From Thermoplasmatota archaeon (lineage in GTDB: Archaea > Thermoplasmatota > Thermoplasmata > RBG-16-68-12 > JAJISG01): a stretch of DNA of 9,015 nucleotides. The notes below the pieces were generated by a model. That model saw nothing but the letters and a program-made list of their open reading frames with translations, searched no databases and was not told the DNA's origin. Below are positions 1 to 5,269 of the stretch, piece after piece. The translations under genes were made by a program, and so were the position numbers. Position 1 is the first letter of the stretch, and the number at the start of each line of letters is the position of its first letter. The stretch spans positions 1-9,015 of the forward strand of contig JAJISG010000020.1 of the NCBI GenBank assembly GCA_022848835.1, in the 5' to 3' direction.

Positions 1-1261
1 CAATAGTCAGAGCAGGAAGATACCTTACCGTCGACTCCCCACAGGGAAGGAGTATGAGTCCCCTTCTGAGAGCCTCCTCGAGGAGTGCGTCCCTCTCCTT
101 GACAGCGGGTTCCTTGGTCTTTTGGTCCCTGACAAGCTCAGTGGCACGCATGAGTCCCACGCCACGGTTGTCCCCCATGATTGGCCAGCGTTCCCGCATC
201 TCCTCAAGCCTCTTGTGTGTCCTCTCTCCCAATACGATTGCCCTCTTCAGGAGGCCTTCCTTCTCGATGGTCCGAAGCGTAGCGAGTCCTGCGGCGCATG
301 CGACGGGGTTTCCCCCGAAGGTGTTGCTATGAGCGCCCTTCACCCCAAAATCCAGCCTGGCGTCGAAGACCAGAGCCCCTATGGGGAGGCCCGATCCCAG
401 ACCCTTAGCTATCGCAATTGCATCTGGTACCACTCCTGTATGTTCAACGGCGAACATCGCCCCTGTACGACCGATCCCAGTCTGGACCTCATCGGCGACC
501 AAGAGGATACCGTTCTCCCTCGCTATCCGTTCGACCTCGGCAGCCCAGCCAGGAGGTGGGACAATGTAGCCTCCTTCGCCTTGGATAGGCTCGAAGAAGA
601 GTGCCGCAATGTCTTTCGGCGGGATCACACTCATAAAGTACTCCTCCTCGATGATCTTGGCACACCAGAGGTCGCATTCTGGATAGGTGAGTCGATAGGG
701 ACAGCGGTAGCAGTAGGCGTAGGGCACGTGACTCACTCCCGGCATCCACGGGAAGAACCTCTCCCTCTGTACCGCCCTGCTGGCCGTCAGGGCTAATGAG
801 CCCATGGTTCTGCCGTGGAAGGCGTTCAGAAAAGCGAGAAACTGCTTCCCTCTCCTGTTCCAGCGAGTCAGCTTTATCCCCGCCTCGATGCTCTCCGTCC
901 CCGAGTTTGTGAAGAACACCTTCTTGGGGAAATCCCCAGGGGTGAGTCTAGCGAGCGTCTCCGCTAGATCGACCTGAATCTGGTAATAGAAATCGGTCCC
1001 TGCGAAGTGCCAGATCTCCTTGAGCTGAGCCTCCACCGCCTCCAATACATCCTCGTTGATGTGTCCCAGGTTCGTGACACCGATCCCGCAGGTGAAATCT
1101 ATGTAGAGGTTCCCATCCACATCCTCGATCACGGAGCCAGTCGCTCTCTTCACAGCCAACGGGAGGGTCTTGGTGCTGGTCGCGAGGTATCGGTCATCCC
1201 TCTCTATGATCTTCTTTGCACGGGGGCCAGGCGGTGGTTCGCTGATGCGAGGGACCTTCAT
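1..1261 (-). CDS. Class-III PLP aminotransferase (ornithine/acetylornithine/GABA type), 3' end missing
   Basis: A fold-type I PLP enzyme that should move an amino group from an omega-amino or related amino acid to a 2-oxoacid in the cytoplasm. 420 codons can be read from ATG at 1261 down to the left edge, so the gene lacks only its last residues. Visible motifs are the phosphate-binding SGT (120-122), FFEPIQGEGG (222-231), DEVQTG (257-262) with the pyridine-nitrogen Asp257, Schiff-base Lys286 in AIAKGLGSGLP, and NTFGGNP (313-319). The N-terminal PGPRAKKIIERD and a Cys-rich insert (Cys184, 187, 196, 200) match my recollection of the archaeal 'acetyl ornithine aminotransferase family' branch, which in Thermococcales also includes ornithine aminotransferases and amino-acid racemases. 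The substrate therefore cannot be fixed from sequence. A TATA box at 1292-1298 and the lack of a Shine-Dalgarno support ATG 1261 on a leaderless or short-leader transcript. It stands alone, with no arginine-pathway neighbours in view. Confidence 0.93.
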   Translation of the reverse strand, partial: MKVPRISEPPPGPRAKKIIERDDRYLATSTKTLPLAVKRATGSVIEDVDGNLYIDFTCGIGVTNLGHINEDVLEAVEAQLKEIWHFAGTDFYYQIQVDLAETLARLTPGDFPKKVFFTNSGTESIEAGIKLTRWNRRGKQFLAFLNAFHGRTMGSLALTASRAVQRERFFPWMPGVSHVPYAYCYRCPYRLTYPECDLWCAKIIEEEYFMSVIPPKDIAALFFEPIQGEGGYIVPPPGWAAEVERIARENGILLVADEVQTGIGRTGAMFAVEHTGVVPDAIAIAKGLGSGLPIGALVFDARLDFGVKGAHSNTFGGNPVACAAGLATLRTIEKEGLLKRAIVLGERTHKRLEEMRERWPIMGDNRGVGLMRATELVRDQKTKEPAVKERDALLEEALRRGLILLPCGESTVRYLPALTI

Positions 1262-1412
1262 GGTCTTCCCGTGCGTGAGAAGGTGGAGCCTCATAAAAGC
1301 CTTGTGAGACACCTCTACAGCACTGCAGGGATGGTTAATCCTAGGAGTACTAGGAGGGTGGCCGTCAGGGAATTACGTAATGCAGCCCAGTTTCTGTGAT
1401 GAAAGGGTATTC
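1262..1412. other. Intergenic spacer between the aminotransferase and DUF5679 genes
   Basis: 151 bases hold the aminotransferase promoter and the 3' end of the upstream DUF5679 transcript. Also visible are a perfect 10-base palindrome, ATTACGTAAT (1372-1381), and a short direct repeat, CTAGGAG (1341-1347 and 1350-1356). I see no RNA gene and no convincing coding frame. The repeat and palindrome may be chance. Confidence 0.4.
1292..1298 (-). promoter_or_regulatory. TATA box of the aminotransferase gene
   Basis: On the minus strand this reads TTTTATG, preceded by CACAAGGC where a BRE would lie. It sits about 31-37 bases before the ATG at 1261, which puts the expected transcription start only a few bases before the start codon. 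This agrees with the absence of a clear Shine-Dalgarno there. Assigned by eye from the archaeal consensus. Confidence 0.5.
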
Positions 1413-1553
1413 CTATCCGCCAATTCTGAACATCTTTGTCCCGCAGACGGGACACGTTCCCTTGGTGGCAGGCTTGTTGTTCTTCATCACAATTCGCATG
1501 GGGTTCTGCATCTCCCGTTTCGCTCTGCACTTAACGCAATAGGCTGTTACCAT
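1413..1553 (-). CDS. Mini zinc-ribbon protein, DUF5679 family
   Basis: A complete 46-residue protein (ATG at 1553, TAG at 1413-1415). It has two CxxC pairs, Cys6/Cys9 (AYCVKC) and Cys34/Cys37 (GTCPVCG), joined by a basic linker with KNNKPATKG. This is the layout of the DUF5679 zinc-ribbon family: YCVKC near the start, then a stretch ending in 'PATKGTCPVCGTKMFRIG'. Such single zinc ribbons usually bind nucleic acid or a protein partner, but I know of no established role for this family. The length is normal, not truncated. It has its own TATA box (1585-1593) and is transcribed away from the enolase operon. The next gene on this strand, the aminotransferase, begins 151 bases downstream with its own promoter, so the two are probably separate transcripts. 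Confidence 0.88.
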   Translation of the reverse strand: MVTAYCVKCRAKREMQNPMRIVMKNNKPATKGTCPVCGTKMFRIGG

Positions 1554-1584
1554 AGCTAACCCGCACCCCGATTTACCTTATCCG

Positions 1585-1593
1585 TTATTAAAG
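1585..1593 (-). promoter_or_regulatory. TATA box of the DUF5679 gene
   Basis: Minus-strand CTTTAATAA, about 32-40 bases before the ATG at 1553. It predicts a leader of about 10 bases. It lies back to back with the enolase operon's TATA box at 1640-1647, so the two promoters share about 46 bases of intervening DNA where a regulator could affect both. Confidence 0.55.
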
Positions 1594-1639
1594 CTTCGTC
1601 GAAATTCCCGAGAAAAGGCCTCTGGTGGGCCGACAAAGG

Positions 1640-1647
1640 TTTAATAC
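1640..1647 (+). promoter_or_regulatory. TATA box of the enolase operon
   Basis: TTTAATAC, preceded by the purine-rich ACAAAGG as a possible BRE. Transcription would begin around 1667-1672. That leaves about 100 bases of leader before the likely enolase ATG at 1773, unlike the near-leaderless genes nearby. The leader holds the candidate small ORF at 1672-1776. Confidence 0.55.
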
Positions 1648-1671
1648 GTCTCCTTCCTAGTGACAAATTCG

Positions 1672-1776
1672 ATGTGCGTTATGGATATCATCCGCTCCTG
1701 CAAGCTGCTTATCCCTCCGGTCACGCTGATGCCTTGGGAGCGTCTGAGGCCGACACTTTGGGGAAGGGGAGAATGA
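1672..1776 (+). CDS. Candidate leader ORF overlapping the enolase start
   Basis: A 34-residue frame (MCVMDIIRSC... ending WGRGE). Its ATG falls almost exactly where the TATA box at 1640-1647 would start transcription. Its TGA (1774-1776) overlaps the enolase ATG (1773-1775) as ATGA, a normal translational-coupling arrangement. Third-codon positions are mostly G or C, as in the real genes here. I recognise no family, and it does not resemble RpoK or RpoN, which often precede archaeal eno. A second in-frame ATG lies at 1681. The competing reading is a GTG start at 1674 in the enolase frame, which would give enolase 33 extra residues that no typical family member has. The third possibility is a plain untranslated leader. 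34 codons can arise by chance. Confidence 0.3.
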   Translation: MCVMDIIRSCKLLIPPVTLMPWERLRPTLWGRGE

Positions 1777-2975
1777 CGCTCATCGAGGATATGACGATCA
1801 GGAAGGTTTTAGATAGTCGAGGCACCCCCACGGTTGAGGTGGATATACACACGACCTCTGGTTTTGGCAGGTTCTCATCTCCTGGTGGTGCAAGCACCGG
1901 GGTCCACGAGGCGGTAGCCTATCCTGAGGGGGATCTGAACCTCGCCCTGGAGAGGTTTGAGTCCGAGGTGGTCCCGAGGATCATCGGCATGGACTCCGTG
2001 TACCAGGAAGAGGTAGACGGTTCCCTTCAGGAGGCGGATGGAACTGTGAATTTCTCTTTCATAGGAGCCAATGTGGCCGTTGCCACCTCCATCGCCGTGG
2101 CCAAAGCCGCAGCATCCGCACTGGATCTCCCGCTCTACCGATACCTGGGCGGCATGCTGGCCAATAAGCTTCCGAGGCCTTTCGGTAACCTCATAGGCGG
2201 TGGCCGGCACGCCCCCGGAGGCACCGTAATCCAAGAGTTTCTCTGCGTCGCGCTGGGCCCCACCGCCAAGGAGTCCATCATCGCCAATGCCCAGGCCCAC
2301 AAGAGGGTCGGAGACAGTCTCAGGGAGCGTCTACCTGAAACTACGGTGGCGAAGGGGGATGAGGGTGCATGGGCTAGCCCCATCGAAGATGAGGAGGCCT
2401 TGCGCCTGGTGGCGAGAGTGTGCAAGGAGATTGAGGATGAGGTGGGTTTCCCGTGCAGGCCTGCCCTGGACATGGCCGCTTCGGAGTTCTACAAGGATGG
2501 GGAGTACGTTTATAGGGACAGGACCCTGAGTCCAGAGGAGCAGGTGGAGTACGTGGCACGGCTGGTGGAGAAGTACGAATTGTATTCTGTGGAAGATCCC
2601 TTTGAGCAGGATGACTTCGCGGGGTTTGCCCGATTGACCAAGATGGTCGGCGATCATTGCCTGATAGTGGGTGACGACCTCTTCGTAACCAACGTGGACA
2701 GGATTAGGAAGGGTGTCGAGACGGGAGCCTGCAACGCGGTTCTGATAAAGCCGAACCAGATCGGAACACTCACCAGTACCTGGCTGGCGGTCGATTATGC
2801 TCATGAGAAGGGCTTCAAGACCGTGATTTCCCACCGCAGCGGCGAGACGACCGATGAGGCCATTGCCCATCTGGCCGTGGCCTTCAGATGTGAGGGGATG
2901 AAGTTCGGGGCTGTCGGAGGGGAGAGAATAGCCAAGCTCAATGAGCTGATACGGATCGAAGAGGAGTTGACCTAG
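1773..2975 (+). CDS. eno: Enolase (phosphopyruvate hydratase)
   Basis: Interconverts 2-phosphoglycerate and phosphoenolpyruvate in glycolysis and gluconeogenesis; a cytoplasmic Mg-dependent enzyme. I chose ATG 1773 because the 400-residue product then has 17 residues from Met1 to the end of the DSRG motif (14-17), as in the E. coli enzyme, and a purine-rich GGGGAGA stands directly before it. Active-site positions are intact: Ser41 in the mobile loop GAST, His146 (GGGRHAPGG), Glu155 (IQEF), Glu197 (GDEGAW), metal ligands Asp233, Glu274 and Asp301/302 (VGDDLFVTN), Lys326 (LIKPNQIGT), His354 (SHRSGETTD) and Lys377. The loop reads PGGAST where PSGAST is usual, a minor change next to the metal-binding Ser. 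GGGRHA instead of the bacterial NGGxHA is common in archaea. An alternative ATG at 1791 would cut the first strand. It is first in an operon with rpsB, whose ATG follows the stop by 3 bases. Confidence 0.97.
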   Translation: MTLIEDMTIRKVLDSRGTPTVEVDIHTTSGFGRFSSPGGASTGVHEAVAYPEGDLNLALERFESEVVPRIIGMDSVYQEEVDGSLQEADGTVNFSFIGANVAVATSIAVAKAAASALDLPLYRYLGGMLANKLPRPFGNLIGGGRHAPGGTVIQEFLCVALGPTAKESIIANAQAHKRVGDSLRERLPETTVAKGDEGAWASPIEDEEALRLVARVCKEIEDEVGFPCRPALDMAASEFYKDGEYVYRDRTLSPEEQVEYVARLVEKYELYSVEDPFEQDDFAGFARLTKMVGDHCLIVGDDLFVTNVDRIRKGVETGACNAVLIKPNQIGTLTSTWLAVDYAHEKGFKTVISHRSGETTDEAIAHLAVAFRCEGMKFGAVGGERIAKLNELIRIEEELT

Positions 2976-2978
2976 GAT

Positions 2979-3602
2979 ATGGCTCCAGTGGATGACAAAG
3001 CCCCCGAGCAGGGCCTCCTGATCCCGGAGGACCTGTACCTGACTAGTGGCGTTCACATCGGAACTCAGCAGAAGAGCGCTGATATGAGGCCCTTCATCTA
3101 CAAGGTGAGGACCGATGGCCTGTATGTCTTGGACATTAAGAAGACCGATGAGAGGATCCGACAGGCAGCTAGGTTCCTCGCCACCTGCGACCCTGAGGAT
3201 ATCCTCGTCGTAGCGGCGCGCCAGTACGGCCAGAAGCCGGCTCGAGTCTTTGCCTCAACCATTGGATGCCACGCCTTCCCAGGTAGGTTTGTTCCGGGAA
3301 CTCTGACGAACCCTCAGCTCCCCCAGTACAAGGAGCCCAGGGTCATTCTTATCACGGATCCAGCAGCGGATCAGCAGGCCCTGAGGGAAGCGGTGAAGGT
3401 GAGGACTCCCGTGATAGCCCTCTGCGACGCGAACAACGAGACCAAGTATGTGGACCTGGTGATACCCACCAACAACAAGGGAAGAAGGGCGTTAGCGACT
3501 GTCTACTGGCTTCTAACTAGGGAGTACCTCAGGGAACGGGGACTCGCCAAGAAGGATGAGGATTTCGAGATGGCCATTGAAGATTTTGAGGCCATCCTGT
3601 AG
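2979..3602 (+). CDS. rpsB: Small ribosomal subunit protein uS2
   Basis: Component of the 30S subunit head/body junction. The 207-residue product has the archaeal/eukaryotic uS2 (S2/SA) form: N-terminal [20 protein letters not shown] around residues 22-41, [17 protein letters not shown] (about 44-60), the central [22 protein letters not shown] (about 102-112), [17 protein letters not shown] and [10 protein letters not shown] (about 144-153), ending in an acidic tail. The length is ordinary for archaea. The ATG lies 3 bases after the enolase stop, with GAGGAG (2961-2966) and TAGGAT nearer the start as possible ribosome-binding sequence, so it is translated from the enolase message. eno-rpsB is a long-conserved pair in euryarchaea. 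Confidence 0.97.
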   Translation: MAPVDDKAPEQGLLIPEDLYLTSGVHIGTQQKSADMRPFIYKVRTDGLYVLDIKKTDERIRQAARFLATCDPEDILVVAARQYGQKPARVFASTIGCHAFPGRFVPGTLTNPQLPQYKEPRVILITDPAADQQALREAVKVRTPVIALCDANNETKYVDLVIPTNNKGRRALATVYWLLTREYLRERGLAKKDEDFEMAIEDFEAIL

Positions 3603-3604
3603 GT

Positions 3605-4426
3605 GTGAAGGTGAGGAGGCCTGCCGTCGCTGGTCAGTTCTACTCGGAAGAGAGAGAGGATCTGGTGACGGAGATTGAGGCATGCTATTCGGGGACCATG
3701 GGGCCCGGTGTCCTTCCCGACAGGATCGGAGAGGGGAGGAGCCTGGCGGGCCTGGTGGTTCCTCATGCAGGGTATGTGTACTCAGGGCCAGTCGCGTCCC
3801 ATGCATATCTGGCCCTAGCGAAGGATGGACTGCCAGAGTGCTTCGTGATCTTGGGACCCAATCACACAGGACACGGTATGCCGCTAGCTCTTGCCATGGA
3901 TGATTTCGAGACCCCCCTTGGGGTTGCTCGGATCGACAAGGAGTTGGCTGATGACCTGGCCAAAGGGGCCCTACAGAAAGATGAGGAGGCCCATCGCTAC
4001 GAGCACTCCATCGAGGTTCAGCTCCCCTTCCTTCTTCACCTGAAAGAGGAGCTGAAGTTTGTGCCTATCTGCATGGGTGCCCAGGACTTCGAATCGGCGA
4101 AGATGGTGGGTTCTCTTCTTGCAGATGCCTTACAGGACAGGGATGTCGTCATCATCGCCTCTACAGATTTCTCCCACTACGTCCCCAGAGAGGTGGCAAC
4201 AAGCAAGGATAGAATGGCCATCGATAGAATTCTGGCAGGGGATCCCCGCGGACTCTATGATGTTGTCATGGAGCAGAATGTGACCATGTGTGGTTATGGT
4301 CCCGTGATGGCCACCCTCGTAGCTCTAGGCAGAACGAAAGGAGAGCTGTTGAAGTATGGGACCTCTGGGGATGTGCATCCAATGCGGGATGTCGTGGGCT
4401 ATGCCTCGATCACTCTGGGGATGTAG
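3605..4426 (+). CDS. amrB: MEMO-like family protein (AmmeMemoRadiSam system protein B)
   Basis: A 273-residue MEMO-family protein, structurally related to class III extradiol dioxygenases. Human MEMO1 has been linked to redox metal (copper/iron) binding; the archaeal role is unsettled. Signature pieces are RRPAVAGQFY (4-13), VVPHAGYVYSG with His54, LGPNHTGHG with His87, EHSIEVQLPFL (133-143), STDFSHY with Asp188 and His191, and CGYGPVM with Cys229. These correspond to the His/His/Cys and Asp/His positions of the human metal site, so the site looks intact. The start is GTG at 3605, 2 bases after the uS2 stop; GTG 3611 is also possible but would remove part of the family's N-terminus. No AMMECR1 or radical SAM partner is in view, nor the mevalonate kinase gene that often follows in euryarchaea. 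The last 17 bases overlap the end of cutA on the other strand. Confidence 0.93.
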   Translation: MKVRRPAVAGQFYSEEREDLVTEIEACYSGTMGPGVLPDRIGEGRSLAGLVVPHAGYVYSGPVASHAYLALAKDGLPECFVILGPNHTGHGMPLALAMDDFETPLGVARIDKELADDLAKGALQKDEEAHRYEHSIEVQLPFLLHLKEELKFVPICMGAQDFESAKMVGSLLADALQDRDVVIIASTDFSHYVPREVATSKDRMAIDRILAGDPRGLYDVVMEQNVTMCGYGPVMATLVALGRTKGELLKYGTSGDVHPMRDVVGYASITLGM

Positions 4427-4724
4427 ACTCCTCAATCCAAGAGAGATAACTCTCCAGACCCGTCTCCACAGCATACGAGACAATGCAGGGTACCTCGTAT
4501 GAGTGTAGCCTCCTGATCTCACTCACGGCTTTCTCCACGAGAGAGCCCATGGTCTTCATGATGACTGCTACCTCGGATTCCTCCCGCAATTGCCCCTGCC
4601 ATCGATATATGGATCGAATGGGGAAGATGTTGCCACAGGCTACAAGCCCCTCTTCGACCAGATATCTCACGATCCTTCTAGCCTCCGCCTCGTCCCCGGT
4701 CGTCATGTACACCATGGAGTACAT
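4410..4724 (-). CDS. cutA: Divalent-ion tolerance protein CutA
   Basis: A small trimeric cytoplasmic protein of the PII-like ferredoxin-fold group, named for copper tolerance in E. coli; its actual function is not settled. The 104-residue product shows the whole family pattern: MVYMTTGDEAEARRIVRYLVEE, then GLVACGNIFPIRSIYRWQG, a central strand with VAVIMKT, and HSYEVPCIVSYAVETGLESYLSWIEES. I chose ATG 4724 because CutA proteins begin a few residues before this first strand. The frame extends upstream to ATG 4751 (nine more residues), but that codon lies within or next to the probable TATA box. A start at 4724 would be leaderless. The 3' end overlaps the MEMO gene by 17 bases. It is divergent from the gene at 4785. 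Confidence 0.93.
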   Translation of the reverse strand: MYSMVYMTTGDEAEARRIVRYLVEEGLVACGNIFPIRSIYRWQGQLREESEVAVIMKTMGSLVEKAVSEIRRLHSYEVPCIVSYAVETGLESYLSWIEESTSPE

Positions 4725-4743
4725 GAAAGTTGGAAGGGCCGTA

Positions 4744-4755
4744 GGGTACAATAGG
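4744..4755. promoter_or_regulatory. Probable shared TATA region between cutA and the 4785 gene
   Basis: GGTACAATAGGA. TACAATA (4747-4753) on the plus strand and TATTGTA on the minus strand could each serve as a TATA box. Counting about 25 bases outward reaches cutA ATG 4724 on one side and about 4778, just before ATG 4785, on the other. No better TATA candidate lies between the two genes. The match to the archaeal consensus is only moderate. Confidence 0.35.
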
Positions 4756-4784
4756 ATAGCGACCCGTTTCCTACTCTCTCCGAT

Positions 4785-5225
4785 ATGATTCTCAAGGATG
4801 AGAATAGCCTCGTTACTATTTTAGGAGGGGAGCAAGACAATATAACACCGAAGAAGGTGTCTGTCGTAACCTTTGAGGAACTGCGGAATGCTCTGACGGC
4901 TCTATTAGGCCCCAAGGGTATGGGACCCAAGGAGGTCAGCGAGGTGGCGGAGTACCTTCTCGGTTTCTTTGGCTATGGTACCGAGGTCATAGACAACATG
5001 CTGCAACCAGATGACCGAGATGTGTTCTACATGCTGGAGGAGGAGGGCCTCTTGGGTACCCGCCAAGAGGAGGTCCTAGTCACTCGTGGAAGGATCTGGA
5101 GGATACACTACTGGATCCTGAAACTGGATAGGATGAAGAGGGCCCTCGAGAAGACAACGGAAGGAAAGGAGGATTACCAAGCCCTCTACGACGATATATC
5201 CGAGGAAGTCTGGGTCCGACACTGA
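4785..5225 (+). CDS. Unrecognised small protein, possibly winged-helix-like (DUF6015-like?)
   Basis: Up to 146 residues from ATG 4785; no signal peptide or membrane segment. I do not firmly recognise it; it faintly recalls the archaeal DUF6015 group, from memory only. Predicted by eye: helices at about 29-42 and 47-62, then DRDVFYMLEEEGLLG (77-91) followed by a possible strand pair EEVLVTRGRIWRIHYWIL (95-112) and a charged helix at about 112-127. A helix ending in 'LEEEGLL' followed by a hairpin is how many winged-helix DNA-binding domains look, but no function can be assigned. The first 24 codons (att, aat, tta, ata, caa) are much AT-richer than the rest, and ACTATTTTAGG at 4814-4824 could be a TATA box. 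A GTG start at 4857, giving 122 residues (VSVVTFEELRNAL...), is therefore a real alternative. The M50 protease gene starts 45 bases downstream with its own promoter. Confidence 0.75.
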   Translation: MILKDENSLVTILGGEQDNITPKKVSVVTFEELRNALTALLGPKGMGPKEVSEVAEYLLGFFGYGTEVIDNMLQPDDRDVFYMLEEEGLLGTRQEEVLVTRGRIWRIHYWILKLDRMKRALEKTTEGKEDYQALYDDISEEVWVRH

Positions 5226-5235
5226 TACCAAAAAC

Positions 5236-5245
5236 CTTTAAGAAA
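5236..5245 (+). promoter_or_regulatory. TATA box of the M50 protease gene
   Basis: CTTTAAGAAA, preceded by the A-rich CCAAAAAC as a possible BRE. Transcription would start about 5265, only some 5 bases before the ATG at 5270. The GGGGAGGGG run at 5248-5256 then lies before the transcription start and would not act as a Shine-Dalgarno on this transcript. It could serve on read-through RNA from the upstream gene. Confidence 0.6.
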
Positions 5246-5269
5246 CTGGGGAGGGGTAACACTAGAGAT

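Noticed and set aside
122..796. A 224-codon plus-strand open frame
   Set aside because: It is antisense to the aminotransferase gene, whose minus-strand translation shows all the PLP motifs. The plus-strand product has no recognisable pattern.
1315..1530. A 71-codon minus-strand frame ending in a hydrophobic stretch
   Set aside because: It overlaps the DUF5679 gene in another frame. The hydrophobic tail (spacer, 1315-1380) has no ATG of its own, and its codons (tta, cta, gta) do not look like those of neighbouring genes.
1617..1630. GGCC-N-GGCC inverted repeat between the divergent promoters
   Set aside because: Each arm is only four bases and is itself palindromic, so it is expected by chance in DNA of this composition.
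1674..1772. A 33-residue N-terminal extension of enolase from GTG 1674
   Set aside because: Enolases begin about 16 residues before the DSRG arginine, which ATG 1773 provides. The extension has no family counterpart and poorer codon bias than the overlapping ATG 1672 frame.
2331..3056. A 241-codon minus-strand open frame across the eno/rpsB junction
   Set aside because: Shadow of two certain genes. Its open length follows from the GC-rich codon bias of enolase.
4725..4751. cutA start at ATG 4751
   Set aside because: It adds nine residues absent from CutA proteins and falls within the likely TATA region.
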